Below are positions 23,823 through 32,156 of a DNA stretch of 35,028 bases, piece after piece; the stretch's first letter is position 1, and every line of letters starts with the position of its first letter. The notes below the pieces were generated by a model. That model ran no database searches. It saw only the letters and a list, made by a program, of their open reading frames with translations, and was not told the origin of the DNA. Source of the DNA: Phycisphaerales bacterium (GTDB lineage Bacteria > Planctomycetota > Phycisphaerae > UBA1845 > Fen-1342). The DNA is taken from contig PMMM01000165.1 in assembly GCA_003162245.1 (NCBI GenBank), forward strand, positions 1-35,028. The letters are read 5' to 3'. The position numbers and the translations under genes are program-made.

Positions 23823-24524
23823 ATGAACCGAATAGCGATTGTGGCGCTGTTACTATGCGTGTACGCAGCCTATGCCGATGCGCCGGCTATTGAGATTGAA
23901 TGCGGGACAGACGGCGGGGTCGTGAACTATTGGTACCCGACCGGCGTCGACAACGGGGACGGCACGTACAGCTATTCCGGTACCTACAACGACTCGGACG
24001 GGCACTGGACGTTGGACCTCCAGAATCTGCTGGTGAAGTCCGACCCTTACATCAGCGTGGTGTACGGGCTCACCAACTTCGCCGCGACGACACAGAACTT
24101 CACGTTGTCGGTTTCGCTGCCGGTATCCCCGACAATCGTGCCATCGTCGCTGATGGGCGGTTCGACGGGCGGCTCCGTGACGGACGCGAATGTTGACGGC
24201 ATCGGCACGCTTTCGACGATTGGGCCCAGTGCGTTCTACACTGGCTTGATCGACGGGGTCGGCGTGCTGCCGTTGTACCCGCACCCGTACAGCGTCTCGG
24301 TGCCGTTCATGGGTGGCACAGTGAACATCCCGGCCACGAGTGCCGGTTTGCCCGGTCCGACGCTGCCGGGTCCGGCCGTGCTCACGGATATCGGGATTAC
24401 GCACCGATTCAGCCTCACGGCCCACGACATCGTCGGCATCACGAGCGTTTTCGTCGTCACGCCGGAGCCCACCTCCGCGCTGCTGCTCGGGTTGGGTGCG
24501 TTGGCACTCATCCGGCGGCGTTAG
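23823..24524 (+). CDS. PEP-CTERM sorting-domain protein
   Basis: A 233-residue exported protein. A signal peptide (IAIVALLLCVYAAYADA) is followed by a Gly/Thr/Ser-rich beta-type body (GTYSYSGTYNDSDGHWTL, SVSLPVSPTIVPSS). The C-terminus is a typical PEP-CTERM tail: the motif TPEPTSALLLG, a hydrophobic stretch and a final RRR. Such proteins are handled by an exosortase and anchored or released at the cell surface, often in biofilm matrix. The body does not match a family I know. The start is ATG 23823, with AGGAGG nearby upstream. It is a single-gene unit with its own promoter and terminator. Confidence 0.85.
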   Translation: MNRIAIVALLLCVYAAYADAPAIEIECGTDGGVVNYWYPTGVDNGDGTYSYSGTYNDSDGHWTLDLQNLLVKSDPYISVVYGLTNFAATTQNFTLSVSLPVSPTIVPSSLMGGSTGGSVTDANVDGIGTLSTIGPSAFYTGLIDGVGVLPLYPHPYSVSVPFMGGTVNIPATSAGLPGPTLPGPAVLTDIGITHRFSLTAHDIVGITSVFVVTPEPTSALLLGLGALALIRRR

Positions 24525-24560
24525 TTTCGCCTCTGGCGACGACTTAGGACCTTGATATAG

Positions 24561-24601
24561 ACCCACTCCGATGGAGTTCCCATCGGGGTGGGTTTGTTTT
24601 T
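24561..24601 (+). terminator. Rho-independent terminator of the PEP-CTERM gene
   Basis: ACCCACTCCGATGG (24561-24574) pairs with CCATCGGGGTGGGT (24580-24593) with one G-T pair, around a five-base loop, followed by TTGTTTTT. It ends the plus-strand unit ahead of the opposing cbiO gene. Confidence 0.9.
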
Positions 24602-24656
24602 GTGGGGTCGGTGCCATGCCGGCCGACGGCCCTTACGGGCAGCTCGGCGGGGTCGT

Positions 24657-25436
24657 TTAAGCACTGTGACCTTGCAGGCGCAAGGGGAGCTCGAGGCCGT
24701 GGTGCTCGAGGAGTGATTGGTCGGCGAGTACGGTGTGGGTGGGGCCGTCGGCGCGGACGGTGCCTCCGGCGAGCAGGATCGCCCGGTCGCACAAATCCCA
24801 GGCGAGGTCGAGGTCGTGCGTGGCGACGATCTGCGTGCTGTCCAACCGAGTTAGGAGCCGGATCAAACGGCGGCGGTTTTGGGGGTCGAGCGCGGCGCTC
24901 GGCTCATCGAAGACCAGGAGGTCGGGGCCGTAACTGAGCACGGTGGCCAGCGCGACGAGCCGCTTCTCGCCGGCGGAGAGGCGCTGCGGCACGCGGCGGG
25001 CAAAGTCGGGCAGGCCGACCGTCGCCAGTGCAGCGGCGACGCACTCGTCGATCTCGGCGTGCGTGACCCCGAGGTGCAGCGGGCCGAAGGCGACGTCCTC
25101 GAAAACGGTGGGGCAGAAGAGCTGGTCGTCCGGGTCCTGAAACACAAAGCCGACGCGGCGGCGAATCTCGGCGTAGTTCGCCGGGACCAACTCCAGCCCC
25201 GCGACCCATCCGCGGCCGTGCGTCGGCTGGAGCAGTCCGTTCAGGTGGCGCAGGAGGGTCGTTTTGCCGGCGCCGTTCGGGCCGACAAGCGCGATTCGCT
25301 CGCCGGCGCGCACGTCCAGGGTCACGCCGCGCAGGGCTTCGATGCCGTCAGGGTAGCGGTGCGTCAAACCTTGCAGTCGCACGGCAGGCGGTGCAGCGGT
25401 GGTCTTGATGGGCGGCGCAGTAGTCGCGACTGTCAT
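24657..25436 (-). CDS. cbiO: Nickel/cobalt ECF transporter ATPase
   Basis: A 259-residue ABC ATPase that drives the metal ECF transporter. Motifs: Walker A GPNGAGKTT, Q-loop FVFQDPDDQLF (the DPDDQ form is typical of CbiO/EcfA), signature RLSAGEKRLVALA (LSAGE), Walker B DLLVFDEPSAALDP and the switch histidine in VATHDLDLA. The start ATG at 25436 overlaps the cbiQ stop as ATGA, showing tight coupling. The final subunit of the cbiM-cbiQ-cbiO operon. Confidence 0.93.
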   Translation of the reverse strand: MTVATTAPPIKTTAAPPAVRLQGLTHRYPDGIEALRGVTLDVRAGERIALVGPNGAGKTTLLRHLNGLLQPTHGRGWVAGLELVPANYAEIRRRVGFVFQDPDDQLFCPTVFEDVAFGPLHLGVTHAEIDECVAAALATVGLPDFARRVPQRLSAGEKRLVALATVLSYGPDLLVFDEPSAALDPQNRRRLIRLLTRLDSTQIVATHDLDLAWDLCDRAILLAGGTVRADGPTHTVLADQSLLEHHGLELPLRLQGHSA

Positions 25437-26185
25437 AGCAGAATCCGTAGCAGGACGACAACGGACACGAAGAGCACAGCGGCCAACGTCGCGCGCGCGG
25501 GCGGGTCGTGAGCGTGGCTGACCGGCCATTGGCCGGCATAGCCGCGGGCGGCCATCGCGTCCGCGACGCGCTCCGCCCGGCCGTGCGCCCGCAAGGCCAG
25601 TGCGCCGAGCAGGTTGGTCGCCGAGCGAAAGGGAGGACGGCGGCGGCCGATCGTTCGGGCGGCGCGGGCGTCCCATAGACGATGCAGCTCGGGCCGCAGC
25701 ACGTGCAGGTAGCGCAGCATGAAGGCGAGGACGCCGACGAAGAGTGCCGGCAGGCCGAGTCGCCGCAAGCCGGCGATCAGTTCCGCTTCGGGGGTTGTGA
25801 CCCAGACCAGTGCCAACACGCCCACGCAGAGCGCGGCACAGGTGGCGAGGCGCTGGGCCGCGTACAGGCCCTCCCGGGTGACCTCTAGCGGTCCGAGCTG
25901 CCACAGCACCGTACCCTCTTTGAAGAACGGCAACAGGACCACCAGCATCGCGATGGCGGGCAAGGCGGTCGCGAAGCGGCGGAGGCATTGGCCGACGCTG
26001 CGTCGCTGCGAGACCAGTAGCGCAGCGAGCAGAGCGGCATAGGTCGCGACCAGGGGCAGGTCTGTGCGGCGGATGGTCACGACGCAGATCGCCCAGCTCA
26101 GCGCACACACGATCTTGACCCGGGCATCGAGCTGTTCGAGGAGGGTCAGCGGCGCGGCTGTGCGAGTAAGGGACTTCTCATGCAT
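25433..26185 (-). CDS. cbiQ: ECF transporter transmembrane subunit CbiQ
   Basis: A 250-residue membrane protein, the coupling (T) subunit between the ATPase and CbiM. Helices are visible near VKIVCALSWAICVVTIRRTD, LPAIAMLVVLLPFF, CAALCVGVLALVWVTTPE and at the C-terminus. The two cytoplasmic Ala-Arg-Gly-type coupling motifs are represented by DARAARTIG and AMAARGYAG. The start is ATG 26185, with AGGAGG nine bases upstream; it overlaps the end of cbiM by eight bases. Order and overlaps make one operon with cbiM and cbiO. Confidence 0.92.
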   Translation of the reverse strand: MHEKSLTRTAAPLTLLEQLDARVKIVCALSWAICVVTIRRTDLPLVATYAALLAALLVSQRRSVGQCLRRFATALPAIAMLVVLLPFFKEGTVLWQLGPLEVTREGLYAAQRLATCAALCVGVLALVWVTTPEAELIAGLRRLGLPALFVGVLAFMLRYLHVLRPELHRLWDARAARTIGRRRPPFRSATNLLGALALRAHGRAERVADAMAARGYAGQWPVSHAHDPPARATLAAVLFVSVVVLLRILL

Positions 26186-27509
26186 GCGTCGGTCCTCCTG
26201 ACGCGTGCGCTGCGGCACAGGCGGAGGGGGCGATGGGCCGGACGAGCGCGCGACCGGCAACGAACGCCAGCACGAACATGGCGAGCGTGCCGATCGCGCC
26301 GGCCAGGCTGGTGCTGAGCAGACCCGTCAGTCCGGGGACGGTGTAGTCCGGCAGCAGGGCGAACCGCGATTTTGCGGCACCCGCCGCTGGCGTGGCTGCC
26401 GCGGGGAAGACCAATTCCAGTTCGCGGCCGGCGCGCGCGACGCGGAGGTGGACTGGCTGGCCGGGCGGAAGAGCGAAGCGATTCTCCGCTGGTGCGAAGC
26501 CGAGGGCTTGGGCCGCGGCAGCGAGGTCGGTGACGGGGGTCGACTCGATTCGCTCGATCACGTCGCCCGGCATGAGCGGACTCGCCTGCTGTTCGTAGCG
26601 CTGGGTCGCGGTCACACGGCCGTCGTGGAGCGCCAAGCGCACGCCGAGGGGGTAGGCCGAGAACGCCTCGACGATTCCGTCTGCGGCCAGAGCGGGTTCT
26701 TCATATAGGAAGCCCTTTTGAAAGCCGACGGACTCCAGGCCGTCCGGGAAATCCCACAGTCTTGGGAGCAAAGAGAGTCCTGTCGCCACGACGAGGGAGG
26801 CGGCCAGGCCGACGATTGCGGCGAGGCGTCCCACGCGCCGGCTTGTTCCCGCCGGACGGTCGTAGAGCAGATCAGGGCGCGTGCGGACGACGAAGGCGAC
26901 GACGCCGGCCGTGATGAGCGCCTCGCCGACGCCGATGACCATGTGGGTAAGCACCATGGCCGGCAGGGCCCGGGCGAGCGTGACCGTGCCGGAGACGGCC
27001 AGTTGCAGGCTGACGAACACGCTGGCCAGCGGCACGGAAAGCCAGGCGGCGAAGAAGCTCGCGGCGACGACGCGGGCCGGTTTGTGGAACGCCGGGCCGA
27101 CGAAGACGCGGTAGACGAAGTAGGCCAGACAGGTGCCGACGATGCCCATGTTGAAGATGTTGGGGCCAAGTGCGGTGAGGCCGCCGTCGCCGAGCAGGGC
27201 CTGAAACAGAATCACGGCCGCCATGACGACCGTCGCGGCCCAGGGGCCGAGCAGGATGGCGGCGAGGGTCCCGCCGAGGAGGTGCCCCGTCGTACCGGAG
27301 GAGATAGGGAAGTTGACCATCTGGCCGGCGAAGACGAACGCCGCCATGAGGCCCATCAGGGGTACGAGGCGCTGGTCGTGAGAGCGCGCGAGTGCGGCAC
27401 ACGCCCGTCCGATGAGTAGCACGACGACCAGGCCGAAGGTGAGGTTGACCGACAGGCTGAAGAGGCCGTCGGGCGCGTGCATGGCGAGCAATAAGAGGAC
27501 GGACGGCAT
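26178..27509 (-). CDS. cbiM: CbiM-type nickel/cobalt substrate subunit with PDZ-like insertion
   Basis: A 443-residue membrane protein that selects the metal. Residues 10-215 are the CbiM/NikM core, with MHAPDGLFS at 10-18 and SGTTGHLLGG at 71-80. In known homologues the mature N-terminal Met-His binds Ni or Co, so the first nine residues (MPSVLLLLA) may be a short cleaved leader; GGAG lies six bases before ATG 27509, while ATG 27482 has no such site. A PDGLE module (FPDGLES at 254) and a C-terminal PDYTVPGL plus helix (387-420) correspond to the CbiN-like tail of fused homologues. Between them a PDZ-like domain (about 286-368, with MPGDVIERIESTPV) is inserted, which is unusual. A NikR-like operator precedes the gene. 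Confidence 0.9.
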   Translation of the reverse strand: MPSVLLLLAMHAPDGLFSLSVNLTFGLVVVLLIGRACAALARSHDQRLVPLMGLMAAFVFAGQMVNFPISSGTTGHLLGGTLAAILLGPWAATVVMAAVILFQALLGDGGLTALGPNIFNMGIVGTCLAYFVYRVFVGPAFHKPARVVAASFFAAWLSVPLASVFVSLQLAVSGTVTLARALPAMVLTHMVIGVGEALITAGVVAFVVRTRPDLLYDRPAGTSRRVGRLAAIVGLAASLVVATGLSLLPRLWDFPDGLESVGFQKGFLYEEPALAADGIVEAFSAYPLGVRLALHDGRVTATQRYEQQASPLMPGDVIERIESTPVTDLAAAAQALGFAPAENRFALPPGQPVHLRVARAGRELELVFPAAATPAAGAAKSRFALLPDYTVPGLTGLLSTSLAGAIGTLAMFVLAFVAGRALVRPIAPSACAAAHASGGPTHA

Positions 27510-27542
27510 GGCGCGCTCCGCGGCGTGCTGAGATACGCTCTC

Positions 27543-27569
27543 GTATTACGATCGGTAGAATCGTAATAC
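27543..27569. promoter_or_regulatory. NikR-like operator upstream of cbiM
   Basis: GTATTACGAT (27543-27552) and ATCGTAATAC (27560-27569) are perfect 10-bp inverted arms with a seven-base spacer. Read as GTATTAC-N13-GTAATAC it resembles the NikR operator type GTxTTAC...GTAAxAC known from several groups. It covers the -10 region of the cbiM promoter, so nickel-loaded NikR would repress. No nikR gene is in the window. Confidence 0.65.
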
Positions 27570-27589
27570 CGAAACAGCCCGCCCGTCAA
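27560..27589 (-). promoter_or_regulatory. Probable promoter of the cbiMQO operon
   Basis: On the minus strand TTGACG (27584-27589) and TACGAT (27560-27565) are 18 bases apart. The -10 box lies inside the right arm of the inverted repeat, the usual layout for repression. Confidence 0.5.
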
Positions 27590-27656
27590 GCGCGCCGGGG
27601 CGGCGGTGCGGGCGAAGCGCCGCGCGGCCTGAGGATTGACCACGCCGCCGCTGAGA

Positions 27657-28358
27657 TTACTTGGCGCCGCGACGCAGCTCCGCCCGGATGGACATCAGGA
27701 TGTCGTAGTATCGCCAGGCGGGCGGCGCGTCCGGAGCCTGATGGTGGTCCGGGCGGAGCGTGAGGTCGCCCGTGGATAGCAACACGTCGCGGACCGCGGG
27801 GTTCTGGCGGACCTTCTCCCACGTGGCGGCGACGATCAGCGCGTAGTGTTCGCCCCGCTCCGAGGTCCAGTACGGCATTCGCCGGCCTTCGAACGTGACC
27901 CAGTCGATCCCAATCGCCTTCATGTTCGCGGTGGCCAGGTCGCCGGCGGCCTTGGCCTCGGCTCCGACCATCTGGGAGACCTCGGCGCGCGTGTGCTTCC
28001 ACGTGAGGCCGGGGAAGGTCGCGCGGAGGTCGTCGGGCCCTTCGGGATACTTCATCATTTGCCAGAAGCCCTCGAGGCTGGGGTAGTGCTCGCCGTGGAA
28101 AACGAACGGTGTGGCGGCGAAGTTCGAGAGCAAGCCGAGTTCGTTGCGTTTCGAGAGAATGACCTCGCCCGGCCCGGCCGCCTGGGGCAGAATCTCCCAC
28201 CACGCGGCGTCCGCTTCGGGGACCGGTTGCCACCAGTGCGGCGGATAGCGCGGTGGCTCGGGGGGACGTTCCGGGCTCGGGGCGTGACCGCCGGGGTCGG
28301 CGCAGCCCGAGACGCAGAGCAGGGCGACCAGGGAGAGAAGACGCTCGGCCCGGCTCAT
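27657..28358 (-). CDS. NADAR-family lipoprotein
   Basis: A 233-residue protein with a lipoprotein signal (LLSLVALLCVSGC, Cys19), then a Pro-rich linker to about residue 48. Residues about 65-230 match the NADAR/YbiA fold (COG3236): NELGLLSNFAATPFVFHGEH, then YPSLEGFWQMMKY, where E96 corresponds to the conserved catalytic Glu of the SxEHxFQ motif, and VGAEAKAAG. The end has VRDVLLSTGDLTL and a final helix. Known relatives cleave N-glycosidic bonds in ADP-ribose adducts or in riboflavin pathway intermediates, and act in the cytoplasm. Here export is clearly predicted. The ATG follows the ABC ATPase stop by 12 bases, with AAAGGA between, so it belongs to the transporter operon. Confidence 0.82.
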   Translation of the reverse strand: MSRAERLLSLVALLCVSGCADPGGHAPSPERPPEPPRYPPHWWQPVPEADAAWWEILPQAAGPGEVILSKRNELGLLSNFAATPFVFHGEHYPSLEGFWQMMKYPEGPDDLRATFPGLTWKHTRAEVSQMVGAEAKAAGDLATANMKAIGIDWVTFEGRRMPYWTSERGEHYALIVAATWEKVRQNPAVRDVLLSTGDLTLRPDHHQAPDAPPAWRYYDILMSIRAELRRGAK

Positions 28359-28370
28359 CGAATGTTCCTT

Positions 28371-29891
28371 TCAAACGCCAGCCATCAGGCGCAGCAGGTT
28401 TTCCTGTGTGGCCGCCGGGCGCGGTAATTCGCCCGCCAGCCGGCCCGCCCGCAGGACGAGAATCCGGGTCGAGAGGTTCAGCAACTCGGGCAGCTCCGAC
28501 GAGATTAGGAGGATCCCCAGCCCCGCGCGGGCCAATTCGTCGATCAGCGCGTGAATCGCCGCCTTCGCGCCGACGTCCACGCCGCGGGTCGGCTCATCGA
28601 CGATCAACACCTTGAGGCGGCAGGCGAGCCACTTGGCGAGCACTACTTTTTGCTGGTTGCCGCCGCTCAGGCTCGCGACCGGAGCTTCGATGGACGTGGC
28701 TTTGACGTTCAGGCGACTGAAGAAGTCCTCCGCGGTCCGGCGTTCGCGCCGTTGGTCCAGAAACAGCAGGCGCCGGAGTTGGTCCAGGATCACCAGGGAG
28801 AAGTTTGCCCGCCCGCTCATCATCAGCACCAGGCCTTGGCGCTGGCGGTCCTCGGGCACCAGGCCTACGCCGGAGCGCAGGGCCCGCCGGACTGAACCGA
28901 GCCGCAGGGCTCGCCCGTCGACCCGTAGCGACCCGCTGGCGCGACGGTCCAGGCCGAAGATCGCGCGCGCGATCTCGCTGCGGCCCGCCCCGACCAGTCC
29001 CGCCAGACCGACGATCTCGCCGGCGCGGACTTGCAGCGAAACGCCGCTGAACCGGCCCGGCGATGACAGGTTTTCGACCTCCAGCAGCGGGCGGCCGGGC
29101 GCGGCGGCCAGGTGCTGCGGGAAATACTCCGCCAGCGGCCGGCCGATCATCATTTGCACGAGCTCGGCCTCGCTCGCCTGGGCCCGCGCGACTGTGCCGA
29201 CCAACCGGCCGTCGCGCAGCACGCTGATGCGGTCGGCAAGCTGGAAAATCTCCGGCAGGCGGTGCGAGATGTAGATCGACGTGACGCCGCGGCCGCGCAG
29301 GCTCCCGATGAGCGCGAACAGCCGCTGCGACTCGGTCTCGGAGAGTGAGCTGGTCGGCTCGTCGAAAACCAGGACGCGTGCGCCGGTACCGATCGCGGCG
29401 GCGATCTGCACGAGCTGCTCCTGCGCCGTCGCCAAGCGGCGCATGGGCTGCCCGACATCGAGCTGCGCGCCGATCCGGGCTAGCAGGGCCTCGGCGCGCA
29501 CGCGGGCGCCGCGGCGACTGTAGAACAGCCCCAATCGCCGCGGATAACGGCCCAGGCAGAGATTCTCGGCGACGGACAGATCGCGGCAGAACACCGGCTC
29601 CTGGTGCACCATGCCGACGCCGGCGCGGGCGGCGTCGGCGGGGGAGTTGAACGCCTGCATTTGCCCGTCGATGAAAACGATCCCGCGGTCGGGCCGATGG
29701 ATGCCGGCGAGGACCTTCCCGAGCGTGGACTTGCCCGCCCCGTTTTCGCCGACCAGCGCATGACACTCGCCGCGCTCGACGGAGAGGCTGACGCCGTCGA
29801 GGGCGGTCACGCCGCCGAACGTCTTGGTGAGGGCGCGAACCTCAAGCGCCGCCCGCCGAGTCGGCTCGCCAGCGCCGTCCGCCCGTAGCAT
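28371..29891 (-). CDS. Ribose-type sugar ABC transporter ATPase (two domains)
   Basis: A 506-residue double ATPase of the RbsA/MglA type. First domain: Walker A GENGAGKST, Walker B VLVFDEPTSSL, switch SHRLPEIF; its signature LATAQEQLV is a mild variant of the usual LSVAQQQ. Second domain: a degenerate Walker A GLVGAGRSE, signature LSGGNQQKV and LIVDEPTRGVDVGAK, as in the family, where only one site is fully active. The start ATG is three bases after the binding-protein stop. It energises the permease for uptake of a sugar or ribose-containing compound. Confidence 0.92.
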   Translation of the reverse strand: MLRADGAGEPTRRAALEVRALTKTFGGVTALDGVSLSVERGECHALVGENGAGKSTLGKVLAGIHRPDRGIVFIDGQMQAFNSPADAARAGVGMVHQEPVFCRDLSVAENLCLGRYPRRLGLFYSRRGARVRAEALLARIGAQLDVGQPMRRLATAQEQLVQIAAAIGTGARVLVFDEPTSSLSETESQRLFALIGSLRGRGVTSIYISHRLPEIFQLADRISVLRDGRLVGTVARAQASEAELVQMMIGRPLAEYFPQHLAAAPGRPLLEVENLSSPGRFSGVSLQVRAGEIVGLAGLVGAGRSEIARAIFGLDRRASGSLRVDGRALRLGSVRRALRSGVGLVPEDRQRQGLVLMMSGRANFSLVILDQLRRLLFLDQRRERRTAEDFFSRLNVKATSIEAPVASLSGGNQQKVVLAKWLACRLKVLIVDEPTRGVDVGAKAAIHALIDELARAGLGILLISSELPELLNLSTRILVLRAGRLAGELPRPAATQENLLRLMAGV

Positions 29892-29894
29892 CCG

Positions 29895-30896
29895 TCACTT
29901 CCCCAGCCACTTGTCCCACTTCTTGCGGAACTCGCCGGCGTTTTCCTTGGTCACGCGCGTGAGCGGGTCGATGATGCGCGGCTCCTTGGGGTCCTGCTGC
30001 TTGACGACCTTGTCGAGCAGGATCTTCACGGACTGGTAGCCCCAGCCGTAGCAATCCTGCGCGAACAGCGTCTGCACGTGGCCGCTCTCCAGGTACGAAA
30101 GCTGGGCCGGGAGCGCATCGACCGCCACGACCTGGACCGTGCCGGGCGGCCAGCGCAGCGCGTTCTTCGTGAACAACGGCCAGCCGCCGACCATCGCCCA
30201 GCCTTGGATGCCCGGGTTGGTGGTCTGGGCGGTGTTCACCGCCTCGACGGCCTGCTCGGGCGTCTCGGGATGGTAGAACACGCCGTCCGGCAGCAGCTTC
30301 ATGTCCGCGTACTTCTTGAGCTCTTCCTTCACGCCGGCGACACGCTTCTGGAGGTTCGGCGCGGTCTGGTTGCCGGCCAGGATCGCGATCGTCCCCTTCT
30401 TCCCCATGATCTGCGCCAGCTCCGCCATCACCTTCTGTCCGCAGACGGCGTCGTCGGTGCCGTAGTAGCACAGGCGCTTGCTGCGCGGGGCGTCAGAGTC
30501 GAAGCACATTACCACTGTGCCGAGCTGCGCCGCCTTGTCGATTGCCGGCGTGACCGTGCCGGCGTCGCTGCACGACACCGCGATCGCCGCCGCGCCGCCG
30601 CGGGCGAGCTGCTCGATCGCCTCGGCCTGCTTCTGGGCGTCCTCGTCCGGCGGGGTCTGCCAGTCGATGGCCACCTCGACGCCGTATTGCGGCCCGAGCT
30701 CACGGGCGGCGTCCTTTGCGCCGGCGTACGCGGCCTGGAAAACGGGGTTGGATTGGCTCTTGGCCACCAGGCCGATCGTGATCTTCTTGGGCGCGGGCTT
30801 GCTCTGAGCCAGGAGCCGCGCGCCTGACGCCAGCGCCAGGGCCAGCGCCGCGGTCGCTGCCACGCCGAGCCAGGTGAACGACGAGGTTGGTTTCAT
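29895..30896 (-). CDS. Ribose-type ABC transporter substrate-binding protein
   Basis: A 333-residue exported protein with a signal peptide ending near ARLLAQS. It has the RbsB-like (Peripla_BP_4) two-lobe fold: KKITIGLVAKSQSNPVFQAA, then GAKDAARELG, AIAVSCSDAGTVTPAID, VVMCFDSDAP, and GTIAILAGNQ. The ligand is not evident; D/N/W residues in the cleft (FDSDAP, WPLFTKNAL, AVDALP) are compatible with a pentose or nucleoside. AGGAGGT precedes the ATG by five bases. It is the second gene of the operon, 25 bases after the permease. Confidence 0.9.
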   Translation of the reverse strand: MKPTSSFTWLGVAATAALALALASGARLLAQSKPAPKKITIGLVAKSQSNPVFQAAYAGAKDAARELGPQYGVEVAIDWQTPPDEDAQKQAEAIEQLARGGAAAIAVSCSDAGTVTPAIDKAAQLGTVVMCFDSDAPRSKRLCYYGTDDAVCGQKVMAELAQIMGKKGTIAILAGNQTAPNLQKRVAGVKEELKKYADMKLLPDGVFYHPETPEQAVEAVNTAQTTNPGIQGWAMVGGWPLFTKNALRWPPGTVQVVAVDALPAQLSYLESGHVQTLFAQDCYGWGYQSVKILLDKVVKQQDPKEPRIIDPLTRVTKENAGEFRKKWDKWLGK

Positions 30897-30921
30897 GCAC
30901 TACCTCCTGGACGCCATGCGT

Positions 30922-32037
30922 CTATTGCTTTTGGCGCGCCCCCATTGCCAGCCGTCTGCTCTGCACGTATTCGCTGAACCGGTCGATCGCGACCGCGAGG
31001 ATGATCGCGACGCCGATGATGATCTTGCTGTACTCCTTCGAGACCGGCAGGGTGGTGAAGCCCAGATTGACCTGCTTGAGGATGTAGGTTCCGTTGTCGA
31101 TGAGCTTGATCACCAGCGCGCCGAGCAGCGCGCCGAGCGCGGTGCCGCGCCCGCCCGTGAGGCTTGCACCGCCGACCACCGCCGCCGCAATGACCATCAG
31201 CTCGTAGCCTTCGCCGGTGGCCGTGTTGGCGGAGCCGTAGAAGCCGGTTGAGACGAGCCCCGCTAGGCCGGCGGAAAGCCCGGACAGGGCGTACATCCGC
31301 AACTTGACGCGGTTGATCGCGATGCCGCTGAAGCGGGCGGCTTCCTCGTTCCCGCCGACTGCGTACACCTGCCGCCCGGCGACCATGTGGCTGAGGAACA
31401 CCCACGCGGCTAGCACCCAGGCGAGCATCATGAGCATCGGGACCGGCTGAATGAGCAGGGGGGTCGCGCCCGCCCGTTCGACCACGAGTTGCCACGACAC
31501 GAAGCGGCTCGTGAACGCCAGCGGCAGCGAATGGTCGCCCGACGGCAGCGATTTGGTCCGCACGGAGATCAGGGCGATGCCGCGGAAGATGCTCAGCGTC
31601 CCCAGCGTCACGATGAAAGGGTGCATCCGGAGCCCGACGACGATCGCGCCGTTGAGCAGCCCGCACAGCAGCCCGATGCCGAGTGCGACGGCCGCCGCAG
31701 CCGGCACGACCAGCCAGCCGCTGGCCTGTTCATCGAAGCGCTGGAGCACCGCCGCCGTGCCCAGCGCGGCCAGCCCGAAGACCGACCCGACGGAGATGTC
31801 GATCCCGCCCCCGGCGATCGCGACGGTGGCGCCGACGGCCATGATGGCGATCCACGACATCGTCGTCGCGACGTTCGGCACCACGTTGTCGACGCGGAGG
31901 AAGTTGTTGACCTCGCGCCCGCCGACGGTCACCGACCCGCCGCCGAAGGTCAGCAGCGCGGCCAGCAGGAGGATGACCAGGACCAGGCCAGCCTCCTGAA
32001 GGCGGTACGGCGACCGCCACGTTGCATTCGACGCCAC
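30922..32037 (-). CDS. Ribose-type ABC transporter permease
   Basis: A 371-residue membrane protein of the RbsC type (BPD_transp_2), with about nine or ten helices. Signature segments are GGGIDISVGSVFGLAAL, MHPFIVTLGTLSIFRGIAL, YAVGGNEEAARFSGIAI (the cytoplasmic EAA-like loop) and AAAVVGGASLTGGRGTALGA. The start is GTG 32037, with GGAGAG close upstream. First gene of the permease, binding protein, ATPase, NADAR operon. Confidence 0.92.
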   Translation of the reverse strand: MASNATWRSPYRLQEAGLVLVILLLAALLTFGGGSVTVGGREVNNFLRVDNVVPNVATTMSWIAIMAVGATVAIAGGGIDISVGSVFGLAALGTAAVLQRFDEQASGWLVVPAAAAVALGIGLLCGLLNGAIVVGLRMHPFIVTLGTLSIFRGIALISVRTKSLPSGDHSLPLAFTSRFVSWQLVVERAGATPLLIQPVPMLMMLAWVLAAWVFLSHMVAGRQVYAVGGNEEAARFSGIAINRVKLRMYALSGLSAGLAGLVSTGFYGSANTATGEGYELMVIAAAVVGGASLTGGRGTALGALLGALVIKLIDNGTYILKQVNLGFTTLPVSKEYSKIIIGVAIILAVAIDRFSEYVQSRRLAMGARQKQ

Positions 32038-32156
32038 AGCTCTCTCCGCCAGGCGTCGCGATTATCGACACTTCGAGGCGGCGTGGGAAGCCGGACCCGG
32101 CGTGTGGCGCGAGGTGGCCTTGGACGCAGTGCGGCGGCCACGAAGTCTCAACGCGG

